24,231 bases of DNA. Origin: Branchiostoma floridae (lineage: Eukaryota; Chordata; Leptocardii; Amphioxiformes; Branchiostomatidae). The stretch spans positions 1 to 24,231 of the forward strand of contig NW_023365800.1 in NCBI RefSeq assembly GCF_000003815.2, written 5' to 3'. Under the pieces are notes generated by a model that was not told the origin of the DNA, made no database searches, and was given only the letters and a program-made list of their open reading frames with translations. This document shows positions 16,788 through 24,231 of the stretch, piece after piece (within the stretch, counting starts at the first letter, position 1; every line of letters begins with the position of its first letter). Made by a program: the position numbers and the translations under genes.

Positions 16788-19700
16788 GGGCTGTATGGTG
16801 TATTGGGGTATATCTATTGTCATGTATTGTGCCCGAGACAAAAAATATATATATATCTCCGTTGTATTTGCTGAGACTACTGTATTTACTGTATCTAAGA
16901 CGCATTTACTGGTTTTGTAAATGAAAAACAAAGGTTAAGGAGATGCGTCGTAACGATGACAACGTACTGCTGCTTGATGGAGGTGACCGGTTCCAAGGAA
17001 CGCCATGGTTTACGGAGTTTGACGGCCTCGCCTCCTCGCGATTTATGAACATACTGCAGTATAACGCCATGGTAGGTCTTCCTTCTTACAGTGTACGTTT
17101 ACCAGGAATTACGTTTTTGGAAAGTTAAACGTTTGTAGAAGATTTAGATTACCTTCACTAAGAAGGTGTAGATCAATTAGTACTATACTATGGAATTTGA
17201 TATCGACAAATTTTAAATGATTACATTTATTATAAATGTAATCATTCAAAATTATATTTTGAGTTAGAAGAACACAGTTTCCTGTCAAGGTGACTGACAT
17301 TGACGCGGATAAGAGTATAGTGGGGTGCATTTGAGAGGCCATTTATTCACAGCAAACGAATACTAGTATGTTGAATTTAAGGGCATAATCTACAAAACAA
17401 CTAAAAAAAGTGGTGTTGCCCTTCAACATTTTGACGCCATTTTTAGAATAGGGCGATGAGGGGTCATAGGAAACTTCGAGTAGTGCAGCCGACTCATTCA
17501 GACAGCTGACTTTAACGGCCATATGCATTAATATACATACTATCCAAACTTTTTAGAGAACCCAATATTGTATATTTGCACACAATAAACCCCATCCAAA
17601 TTGCCGTTACTTTAACCTCATATTCCCAATGGCCTTTAAGGACCCGGGGTTAGTAACTAGTTAACAGAATAACTTTTTAACACTAAACTGGTGTCACGCG
17701 AGGACGCGAGGGGCTGAGGAATATTTCGCACCTATTGTTCGTCGATTAGTGACAATTAGATAACGGCAATACATTACAAAGGACAAATTTGAGCTGGTCC
17801 CTTCAGATGCTGGTTACATAGAATAGAAGGACAGACTGAAGAATAGACAGACAACACGACTTGATTACACAAGGTATATCTTTGAAAACTTACTCCAATC
17901 GTTGTAACACCAGTTCACCTTTATCCGTGGGGTAACCTTTATCCGTTCCTTTTAAGAACAATGTATTTAGGGGTATAAAGGCGACAGATGATGGTTTTAA
18001 ACTGCAATACTTTGAAAATAGTACAATTTGAAACGACCGTCCATCGACATAATATCGCTGGATACCCTGTTTAGCAACACAACGGATATAGGTTACCCCG
18101 CGGATAAAGGTGACCTAATGTTATACCGGGTCATCAGAGCCGTCTTTTACCTTGTTACATGGTCCAAGTTGTGAGTTTTAGAAGTACGTACTGTTTCTAC
18201 TTGTCCTTTACTACTGTGGTCCTATTTGTGAGATCTCCTGGTAACTGGTTAGTGATTTTGTATAAGGTTAACGTTCTTGTGTCATCCATTTCATATAAGG
18301 TATATTTGTGATTTAAAATTGTATTTAATGATTGTATTTTAATGGTATAGCTAACGTTTCATTTAATGTATCAATTGATATGTATGTAATCATGTGTGGG
18401 CCACGACACCAGCAAAATTTAATCATCTTTGCTGCTTGTTGTGCCTCAGTTGGTAAGTTTATGATGATCCATGTACCGCTGGTTTATTCGTGGGATAACC
18501 TATATCCGTTGTTTGTAAAAACAGGGTATCTAGGGATATCAAGTCCACGGATATCGACTGTAAACTGCAACATTTTCGAAATATTCTAAAATAAAGCACA
18601 GTCTTGGTATACCTAAATACCCTGTCTTTAAAATATATATAGGTTATCCCACGGATAAAGGTGAACAAGCGTTACACACTTATGTCTCGCACTTTTTGAA
18701 GGCGCCTGGAAACCACGACTTTGACAACGGTGTTGAGGGCCTGGTTCCCTTCCTGAGAAACGTCACATTTCCGGTGGTGGCCTGCAACATCGACACTTCG
18801 GGAGAACCAGAACTGCAGGGTCTGATCAGGCCATCCGTTGTGCTGGACATAGGTGGAGAGAAGGTCGGGATAGTCGGGTACATCCTTGTAAATACACCGG
18901 CTTTTTCTCCAACAGGTCAGTACTGAACAATAAGCCACTTCATGGATCCAACTACGCATGCACAGGTCAAAGGTGAAGGCACATGCTTGTATAATAGGGA
19001 CAAAACCGTTTTTTTCTTATTGGACCTTTCCAGAAAAACCGGACCTGTAAAAATTTGGTTGATCGGATGTTGGACATGTTGGAAAATGAACAGACTATGT
19101 CAGCAGGCGTTCACACGTAATTTCGGGGCCTACCGGTCGAGGAAAGCCACAAGATCGAAGTAGATTAGAGCCTATAGTCATTTCTAAAATTTTTACAGTC
19201 AATCGTACAGAATCTTGTTAGTCTTGTAGGATTTTAAAACCTCAGTGGTAGTCGAATATTTCACAAACAGATTTCTTTGTTGCTATATGGACCATTGTTT
19301 AAGTATCGTCTATTCACAAGTTCTCACATACTGAATCAGGTCCAGGTTCAGGTCCGGACCTGGACCTGATCCTCTGGACCTGAACCGGACCTGGACCTAA
19401 ATTTTCCGTACCGGTATTCGCCCATATTGTGCATTTTTCAATACATTATATGACCTCCGGATCCGTCCGTCGGTTGTATTACAGTGTTCTACGAGTATGC
19501 CTCAAGGGCCTGTGCCTTTGACCCACTCATACGCAGTTTAATTTCTTAAAAGGTGTATGTCATTCACCCTTTACACATCTTATACGCACACGTACTTTTT
19601 GTCACTTTAAAACCCTTGTAGTGCTGCGCCCAACATATGTTGGGAAGCATATGTTAGTAGTCTTTTCAATATGCTACTTTTTTGTTACTTTCCTTCCCTA

Positions 19701-22700
19701 TAACGTTATACATCATTACAATGCTTAACTTAAGGTCTCTACTTTTTTTAAACAATGTAGCATAGTGAAAACAGTACCCCTTCTTTTTACATTTATAGTG
19801 AAAATTTGCCAGCACCACAAGGGTTTAAGGTAGCAGTATCAAATAATCGTGGTTATAGCGGCGAGCTGGAAGCAGACCTCCAGTTAAAAGATATAAGGGA
19901 GGTGTCTGGGGGACATACAATTTCATATTTGAAGTTATCTGATAATATTTTCAATTATTAATCTCTCTACCAAATATTTAAAGGTAACTTGGAATTTCTG
20001 GAGGAAGTGGAATCGGTGCAAGCGGAAGTGACGAAACTACTGGGTCAAGGGGTCAACAAGATCATCGCACTGGGGCATGCTGGGTACTCAAAAGACCAGG
20101 AAGTGGCGCGAAGGGTGTCGGGAGTGGATGTTGTTGTGGGGGGCCACACCAACACTTTTCTGTATACCGGTAAAATCAACAGAAGCTATTCCTGATGACT
20201 AATGAAGCTTAAGCACAGTTTGATATATTATGGATTTTGCGGTTTTCAGTGCTGACAGGGAGGTTTCTAGTGCTCAGTGCCAGCCTCAGCATTGGACTTT
20301 CAGTGCTGACGACCACTTCAACACCCGTGTTCCAGTGCTTAGATAGGAGACCGCTACTTTTCTATATTTGCTAATTGACTGCGTTTTCCGCAGCAGCCTC
20401 AAACTTTGCTTTTCAATATTCAAAAGTGCGCTTGAAACATGTGTTTGAATGCATATCTACACTTGAACATGGCAATTTACAGAACCTTTGTGTGTAAATG
20501 CATCAAGCATGAAGCTTATAGTCGTGCAGCCTTGTGGTATTCAGAAAACAGTATAAATTTGCCTTTACGGACGCCTCTGTGCAAAATTCGTTCATAGATT
20601 TCTGCTCAAGCCCTTGCAATAAATCTAATTCTACATTAGACTACATCTGTAATTAAAGTTGATAAACACCACAGATCGACTACAGATGTGCAATAGTCAC
20701 AAGTACTAAAAATCAAGCTAAAATTTCACATCATACCTTTTAGTAACAGATATAAACTTGTATTTCTCTAATTTTTTACCTATGCTAGGTATACTGCCAT
20801 CGTCAGAAGTGCCCCTAGGTCCCTACCCGCTGATTATTGACTCCGAGGTGGACCTCGGTCGGCAGGTACCCGTAGTACAGGCCTACGCCTACGGCAAATA
20901 CCTCGGTCACCTCCGCTTGACGTTTGACAGCGACGGGGACCTTGTCAGGTGGAGCGGTAACCCCATTCTCCTAGACAACTCCATACCTAAGGGTGAGCGA
21001 TATTACGATAATCATGAATATATAATATATGTACTAATGAGGTATGAAACACTAGAGGCGAGTAGAACATTTTTTTACTCCATTGCAAGCTCGCTCCCCG
21101 GATTCGAACCCGCGACCTATCGCACCGGACCTGGGCAGCCAAGCTCCTAAAATCAAGCACGCTACCGATGTCGCCACAAAAGCTAAGACTAGTAAGAGCC
21201 CATCTGGCAAGGACGGTAGGAGGTGCTTGAACCCCACTGTTACTCTAAGATATATTTTAACTCACATATTTTCTTTCTTATTGACGAAGATCCTGACGTG
21301 CTGGAGGTGGTCACAGATCTGAAGGAAAAATTAAACCACACCAAGGAAGTGATCGGCAGAAGCAATGTTTTTCTCCAAGGAGTTTATGAAACCTGCACAG
21401 TGGTGAGATATAGTTTTTCCTTTGTTCCATTACATTCGTCCATAAAGATTTTCATAATTCCAACAGCCTATCCGTGTCAAAATGTTTGAATAGTAGACAA
21501 TAAATCAAAGCAAAAGGCCCTTGAGACATAAACAAAACATGTATGACATGTTGAACCAAGAACTTCAGTCTTTACTTTAATTCTTCTGGGAGTAATTTGA
21601 AATACAATACTTAACCCTCAAACACCCGAGTGGGGTCCGTTTGGACCCCAGGCGTACATTTTGAAGTGCCATTTGAACATTTTTGATCTGAAGATAAAAT
21701 CCTTCCGTGACTTTGTCAGTCAATATGTCTTATACCTTCTCCCAAGTTTTCGCAAAGATTGGTACAGTTATGTGGAAATTATAAAGAGAGTTTGTGTTCA
21801 GTCCCTCTGGGGTCCAAACGGACCCCAGCAAAAATGTGCAGTTTTTAAAACAAACTTTGGAGGCTAACTCCTTAACCACTTATAGTATGACTAATAAACT
21901 TTAAGACGATAATAAGAATATAACCCTCAATCCTCACAAAAAAATTTGTGTCATCAACATGTAATGTGACGACATTATGACGTCATTTACCTAATCAGGG
22001 CGGCCATCTTGGATTTTGACAGATGACGTCATGAAATTAGCATAAATTAAAATATTTAAGTCATGAAAATTACATTGAATTTCATAGAATTTAATTGTTG
22101 TCAGAAAACAGGTGTAGTTTACCAAGAAAACCTTGTTTAAATTGAAATTGTCAAATTTTGGCAAAAATATGCCTGTTAGAATATGGTTGCCATGGCAACC
22201 CCCAAAAATGATAAACTTACTTTATTGACTAAAAACATTTGCAAACAATATTTTGTGATAAATTACCAAGTTTCGTAGCTTTAACTCTAGCCGTTCATGA
22301 GTTATGCGACATAAATGTTGCTGAGGGCCTCAAAATTCCCCTATCTGGTCGGAATAGGTTTAGTGCAAAACGTGGTCCTTCTGAACTTTTGCATAAATTA
22401 TGATAATGAGTTAGAATTAGCAACACATTAACATCTCAAAATCTTCCTCTTACATTGACGAAGCAATGTATATACAATGATTGCCGATAAGAAATGGTAC
22501 TGAGATTTTATGAACAAAACATTTTGGGGTCCGTTTGGACCCCACTCGGTCATTTTAGTCGCAAAGAAAGGTCGGGTGCTTGAGGGTTAAAGAAACATAC
22601 AAGGTATAAAAGACAGAACAATAAGGCTAATTTATCAAAGCTGTATCGTGCAAGCGAGGTTTGAGTGAAGATTCACGCAGAAATATTTTTACTTTCGAAG

Positions 22701-23961
22701 TGCGTTGTTTCCAGTTTACTTTGCTTAAGCCAGCATAGTAAGCAAGTCAGCAAAATTTGGGCTTATTTTCAGAGTGTTTAAATCAAACCCTAAATTTGAG
22801 TGGTTGACGTGGGAAGGTTGAAAGCTCAAGTCCTGGTTGTCCTTGCCCCCTATTTTCTGCGCTGATGTAAAGTTTCACATTTATAGCACAGGTCGGGTAG
22901 TTACCATCGTCCTCTTCAGCAGGACGATTTTGCATGAAAGTCTCATTGATGAGTTATTTCTGCCCATAGACTTTTATGTTATAAAACGTGTTTTACATGG
23001 GCGCGTTCATAATGAACCTACTTGAAACATATTGATATCATTCATTCTTTGTCAAGCACATTTACCCTTCATTATGTAAAAAAAAATCCCAATAACCTGT
23101 AGACATAAGTCTTCTTTTATGACAATTACAAAATACAGTTAGCCAAGCACAGCAACAGGCACATTTCAGCTGCCAAAAGAAAGCCGCACAACTTAGAACC
23201 CAGGACTGTGTACCTCCGACCTAGCGCGCGGCTGCCAAACTTTACTTGCTTATCTCTTCAGTCACAAACAAACTTTCACGATGGCAATTTAAATTTTGAG
23301 ATCAGTTCGACTGGCTAAAAGGGAATTTAAAAGTACGCGTCCATGCAGCCGTTTCTTTTTTTTCGGCTCGGATCTCTTTTAGTGTGCCCACTCGGAGTAA
23401 TTATTGCATCGATGAGACTTGAAAGTGTAACTGTAGAAATCATGCTGAAGTAAAAAAAAACTGAACTGAATACGCAAAAAATTGACAATAGTATTTTGTG
23501 ACGTCACGTTATGTAGATAAAACACGCGCGTAAGGCCAACAGCATCAGGGCTTTATGTCATTTCTAAACAGGGACCGGGGGGGGGGGGGGGTCACCATAA
23601 AATTCCTGCAACATATGCTTAGCCACTCATTACGTATTCTACCTACATTACGTGACGTCACGGAAGCAATGGGTTACTCATATTGCTAACTTCAGGACAG
23701 ACTTGAGTTTAAATTTTTGTCTAATTTTTGTGAAGGAAAATACAGATGAACGTTGCCTCAAGAAAGACTTTGGTCATCTTAAACATTATGATGAATGCTT
23801 TAATTTGCTAATTGAATACCCGAAGATGGAGTGTAACATGGGCAACCTGATCACGGATGCAATGGTGCACCAGAACATCAAGTTCCCGGATGAACTCTAC
23901 TGGAACGACGTCGCCATAGGAATATACAATAGCGACAGTATCCGAGCGTCAATGAGGAAGG
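14856..23961 (+). CDS. NT5E-like: Ecto-5'-nucleotidase (CD73-like), seven 5' coding exons, 3' end outside window
   Basis: Segments 14856-15065, 16934-17071, 18702-18915, 19984-20169, 20789-20992, 21290-21402 and 23826-23961 join in phase to 400 residues colinear with human CD73. The family hydrolyses extracellular 5'-AMP to adenosine, usually as a GPI-anchored dimer. Seen: a hydrophobic N-terminal signal peptide (to about residue 26), LHTNDVHSR (31-39), LLLDGGDRFQGT (82-93), GNHDFD (119-124), LGHAGY (217-222) and VVGGHTNTFLYTG (238-250), which together supply the two-metal site. A linker with Cys353 and Cys358 leads into the substrate-binding domain (ECNMGNLITDAM, NSDSIR). Sequons: N136VT and N333HT. 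Usual length is about 570 residues, so roughly 170 are missing off the right edge. ATG 14856 has A at -3 and G at +4. Substitutions at 354, 365, 387 and 391-393 are unusual; it may be a divergent paralogue. Confidence 0.92.
15092..15340. repeat. Probable dispersed repeat with recurring GTGTGAACAG
   Basis: GTGTGAACAG at 15181 and 15302 and its complement-like GTTCACACGA at about 15100, with GTCGTACGAC and CGTACGACCG inside. The pattern suggests a decayed inverted-repeat element; limits are uncertain. Confidence 0.4.
16383..16785 (+). repeat. Long (TG)n microsatellite with internal duplications
   Basis: About 400 bp of TG broken by TTTG, TACATG and CGCACATGAG variants. TGTACA recurs at 16415 and 16465 (50-bp shift); CGCACATGAG recurs at 16531 and 16648 (117-bp shift). 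Cys-Val or Thr-His reading frames here are artefacts. Confidence 0.95.
16934..17071 (+). CDS. NT5E-like: 5'-nucleotidase exon 2: DGGD metal motif
   Basis: Acceptor AAAG (AG 16932-16933), donor GCCATG|GTAGGT (GT 17072-17073), phase 0 both ends. Encodes VKEMRRNDDNVLLLDGGDRF and QGTPWFTEFD, ending LQYNAM, the residues before the GNHD motif. Confidence 0.93.
17216..17246. repeat. 31-bp perfect AT-rich palindrome
   Basis: 15-bp arms AATGATTACATTTAT / ATAAATGTAATCATT around a single T. It can form a hairpin or cruciform. Confidence 0.9.
17915..18113. mobile_element. MITE-like element, family with TCACCTTTATCCG ends, copy 1
   Basis: Inverted ends: TCACCTTTATCCGTGGGGTA at 17915 and the complement ending GGATAAAGGTGA at 18113. 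About 30-bp arms continue through AACGGATATAGGTTACC. About 200 bp with no coding content. Confidence 0.75.
18485..18666. mobile_element. MITE-like element, same family, copy 2, just upstream of exon 3
   Basis: ATTCGTGGGATAACCTATAT (18485) and ATAGGTTATCCCACGGATAA (18640) followed by AGGTGAA are inverted. The right end matches copy 1; the left end is decayed. The element ends about 35 bp before exon 3, so it covers the likely branch-point region of the upstream intron. Confidence 0.7.
18702..18915 (+). CDS. NT5E-like: 5'-nucleotidase exon 3: GNHD motif
   Basis: Acceptor TTTTTGAAG (AG 18700-18701), donor AACAG|GTCAGT (GT 18916-18917), phase 0 in, phase 1 out. Begins APGNHDFDNGVEGL (Asn-His of the metal site and catalytic His), then the beta-strand ILVNTPAFSPT. 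The acceptor has a Gly/Ala-poor tract with few pyrimidines, so it may be weak. Confidence 0.92.
19336..19398. repeat. AGGTCC-rich palindromic cluster
   Basis: AGGTCCAGGTTCAGGTCCGG and its complement are stacked for about 60 bp. ATCAGGTCCAGGT (19336) pairs with ACCTGGACCTGAT just downstream. It resembles an expanded inverted-repeat satellite. Confidence 0.75.
19607..19828. mobile_element. TTAA-flanked MITE-like element (piggyBac-like), short
   Basis: Left TTAAAACCCTTGTAGTGCTG (19607-19626), right end CAGCACCACAAGGGTTTAA (19810-19828). RC of the right is TTAAACCCTTGTGGTGCTG, so the ends pair except for one base and small differences. TTAA at both outer edges plus CCCTT ends fits piggyBac-type MITEs (inference). 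Confidence 0.65.
19984..20169 (+). CDS. NT5E-like: 5'-nucleotidase exon 4: GHAG and GGHTN motifs
   Basis: Acceptor ATATTTAAAG (AG 19982-19983), donor ACCG|GTAAAA (GT 20170-20171), phase 1 both ends. Encodes LGHAGYSKDQEVARRVSGVD and VVVGGHTNTFLYTG; the His residues (219, 242) are metal ligands in the family. Confidence 0.93.
20170..20788 (+). other. 5'-nucleotidase intron 4
   Basis: 619 bp, phase 1. TTTCAGTGCTGAC occurs at 20243 and 20298 (55-bp shift). Nothing else recognised. Confidence 0.65.
20789..20992 (+). CDS. NT5E-like: 5'-nucleotidase exon 5: linker to the C-terminal domain
   Basis: Acceptor CTATGCTAG (AG 20787-20788), donor AAGG|GTGAGC (GT 20993-20994), phase 1 both ends. Encodes VPVVQAYAYGKYLGHLRLTF and NPILLDNSIPK, conserved in the family. 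Confidence 0.92.
20993..21289 (+). other. 5'-nucleotidase intron 5
   Basis: 297 bp, the shortest intron of this gene, and about a third of it is the tRNA-like fragment below. Confidence 0.8.
21090..21177 (-). repeat. tRNA-like / SINE fragment
   Basis: On the minus strand GTGGCGACATCGGTAGCGTG is a plausible A box and GGTTCGAATCC (plus strand 21100-21110) is a perfect B box, but the spacing is too long and no full cloverleaf forms. This fits a decayed tRNA or a tRNA-derived SINE head rather than a working tRNA. Confidence 0.6.
21290..21402 (+). CDS. NT5E-like: 5'-nucleotidase exon 6: helix and Cys353
   Basis: Acceptor TTGACGAAG (AG 21288-21289), donor GTG|GTGAGA (GT 21403-21404), phase 1 in, phase 0 out. 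Encodes the DPDVLEVV helix, sequon N333HT and VYETCTV, including Cys353 (numbering from ATG 14856, which coincides with human here). Confidence 0.92.
21978..21985. promoter_or_regulatory. CRE palindrome TGACGTCA
   Basis: Perfect 8-bp CREB/ATF consensus inside the piggyBac-like element; another lies 46 bp downstream. Function not shown. Confidence 0.4.
22024..22031. promoter_or_regulatory. CRE palindrome TGACGTCA
   Basis: Second perfect site, 46 bp from the first. Between them at 21999-22012 lies GGCGGCCATCTTGG, a YY1-like match. Confidence 0.4.
23499..23506. promoter_or_regulatory. CRE palindrome TGACGTCA
   Basis: Third site in intron 6, outside the piggyBac-like element. Confidence 0.35.
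23577..23592 (+). repeat. G16 homopolymer
   Basis: Sixteen consecutive G in intron 6, same strand as the other two long G-runs. Confidence 0.9.
23653..23660. promoter_or_regulatory. CRE palindrome TGACGTCA
   Basis: Fourth site in intron 6, within CGTGACGTCACG, about 170 bp before exon 7. Confidence 0.35.
23826..23961 (+). CDS. NT5E-like: 5'-nucleotidase exon 7: NSDSIR substrate loop
   Basis: Acceptor CCCGAAG (AG 23824-23825), donor AAGG|GTGATT (GT 23962-23963, weak consensus), phase 0 in, phase 1 out. Encodes MECNMGNLITDAMVHQN and GIYNSDSIRASMRK. ATG here is an internal Met, not a start. The acceptor was chosen because it restores the exact CxxxxC spacing of the family. Confidence 0.9.
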
Positions 23962-24231
23962 GTGATTATTTACAGTCTTATGCTGTGTTTTGTATATTTT
24001 GATTCTGCTCGTTTCATATACCTAGATAATGTCCCTTATACGTGCAAGAAAATTGGACATATGTTGTATGAGATGCTATGTGAAGTGATTAAAGTTTAAC
24101 TTTGTCAGGTTGTTGTTGTTGTTGTGTGTGTGCATTATAAGTTATACGTGTATGTGTGTTAGAGAGAGAGAGAGAGAAAGAAAGAGAGAGAGAGAGAGCA
24201 TTTGCTTCATAAAGGTTACGTCTGGAGGAAT
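23962..24231 (+). other. Start of 5'-nucleotidase intron 7 with GTT and GA microsatellites
   Basis: Holds a GTT repeat (24111-24124) and an AG/AAAG repeat (24162-24198). The remaining roughly 170 residues of the enzyme should lie beyond the right edge. Confidence 0.75.

Larger units (their letters stand above)
15066..16933 (+). other. 5'-nucleotidase intron 1
   Basis: 1868 bp, phase 0. Repeat-like sequence at about 15092-15340 (GGGCCAGTTCACACGAG near the start, GTGTGAACAG twice at 15181 and 15302) and the long TG array 16383-16785. Confidence 0.8.
17072..18701 (+). other. 5'-nucleotidase intron 2
   Basis: 1630 bp, phase 0. Holds a 31-bp palindrome (17216-17246) and two related inverted-repeat elements (17915-18113 and 18485-18666). 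Confidence 0.8.
18916..19983 (+). other. 5'-nucleotidase intron 3
   Basis: 1068 bp, phase 1. Contains an AGGTCC palindrome cluster (19336-19398) and a TTAA-flanked inverted-repeat element (19607-19828). Confidence 0.75.
21611..22590. mobile_element. piggyBac-like non-autonomous element, 980 bp
   Basis: TTAACCCTCAAACACCCGAG (21611) and TCGGGTGCTTGAGGGTTAA (22572-22590) are inverted ends with one mismatch over 19 bp, flanked by TTAA as in piggyBac transposons. No transposase ORF. The 18-bp palindrome-like GGGGTCCGTTTGGACCCC occurs at 21632-21649 and 22526-22543 and reversed at 21809-21826. Confidence 0.85.
21403..23825 (+). other. 5'-nucleotidase intron 6
   Basis: 2423 bp, phase 0. Contains the 980-bp TTAA element (21611-22590), four CRE palindromes and a G16 run at 23577-23592. 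Nothing else supported. Confidence 0.8.

Noticed and set aside
16353-16931. Cys-Val and Thr-His repeat frames, up to 192 codons
   Set aside because: Pure consequence of the TG microsatellite.
20993-21150. Extension of 5'-nucleotidase exon 5 through the open frame
   Set aside because: A strong GTGAGC donor at 20993 and the in-phase match of exon 6 (DPDV) show that this is intron.
21090-21177. A functional tRNA gene
   Set aside because: No acceptor stem pairing, over-long A-to-B spacing and an unclear anticodon arm.
23652-23825. Coding sequence upstream of exon 7 in the same open frame
   Set aside because: The residues here do not resemble 5'-nucleotidase, and the acceptor at 23824-23825 gives the exact CxxxxC spacing of the family.

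Overview
The window looks like a metazoan nuclear genome, most likely an amphioxus (cephalochordate). The reasons are multi-exon genes with GT-AG introns, a TIR plus Death-domain protein of the kind expanded in amphioxus, non-LTR and Penelope-type retroelement pieces, and many small inverted-repeat elements, microsatellites and minisatellites. The species call is inference; only the metazoan call is firm. There is one assembly gap (3508-3892).

Layout. (1) 582-1521, minus strand: the last two coding exons of a protein ending in an R-type (beta-trefoil, QxW) lectin repeat, probably the C-terminus of a polypeptide GalNAc-transferase, with a poly(A) signal at 513-518. Its upstream exons were not found. 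(2) 1931-~4051, plus strand: a 5'-truncated, frameshifted non-LTR retrotransposon (CR1/L2-like reverse transcriptase) interrupted by the gap. (3) 5399-9971, plus strand: a complete-looking six-exon gene for a 317-residue protein with an N-terminal TICAM-like TIR domain, a Death domain and a short basic tail. The TIR-then-Death order is the reverse of MyD88. (4) ~9972-14640: 3' UTR, then repeats: a 127-bp-arm inverted repeat holding a smaller element, the 3' end of a Penelope-like element, a 93-bp tandem duplication and G-runs. (5) 14856-23961, plus strand: the first seven coding exons (400 residues) of an ecto-5'-nucleotidase (CD73/NT5E family). The gene runs off the right edge.

The 5'-nucleotidase exons join in phase to a colinear CD73-like protein. 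All metal-binding motifs are present, but three changes cluster in the C-terminal substrate-binding domain: the arginine after the CxxxxC cysteine is Thr, the NGGGIR loop is NSDSIR, and both cysteines of one human disulfide are missing.

A 206-bp inverted-repeat element ends 9 bp before the 5'-nucleotidase start codon, and a relative in opposite orientation lies about 265 bp before the first coding exon of the TIR-Death gene. The 5'-nucleotidase introns carry two TTAA-flanked piggyBac-like elements, a pair of related inverted-repeat elements (one 35 bp before exon 3) and a tRNA-like fragment. No prokaryotic-style operon, CRISPR array or intact RNA gene was seen.
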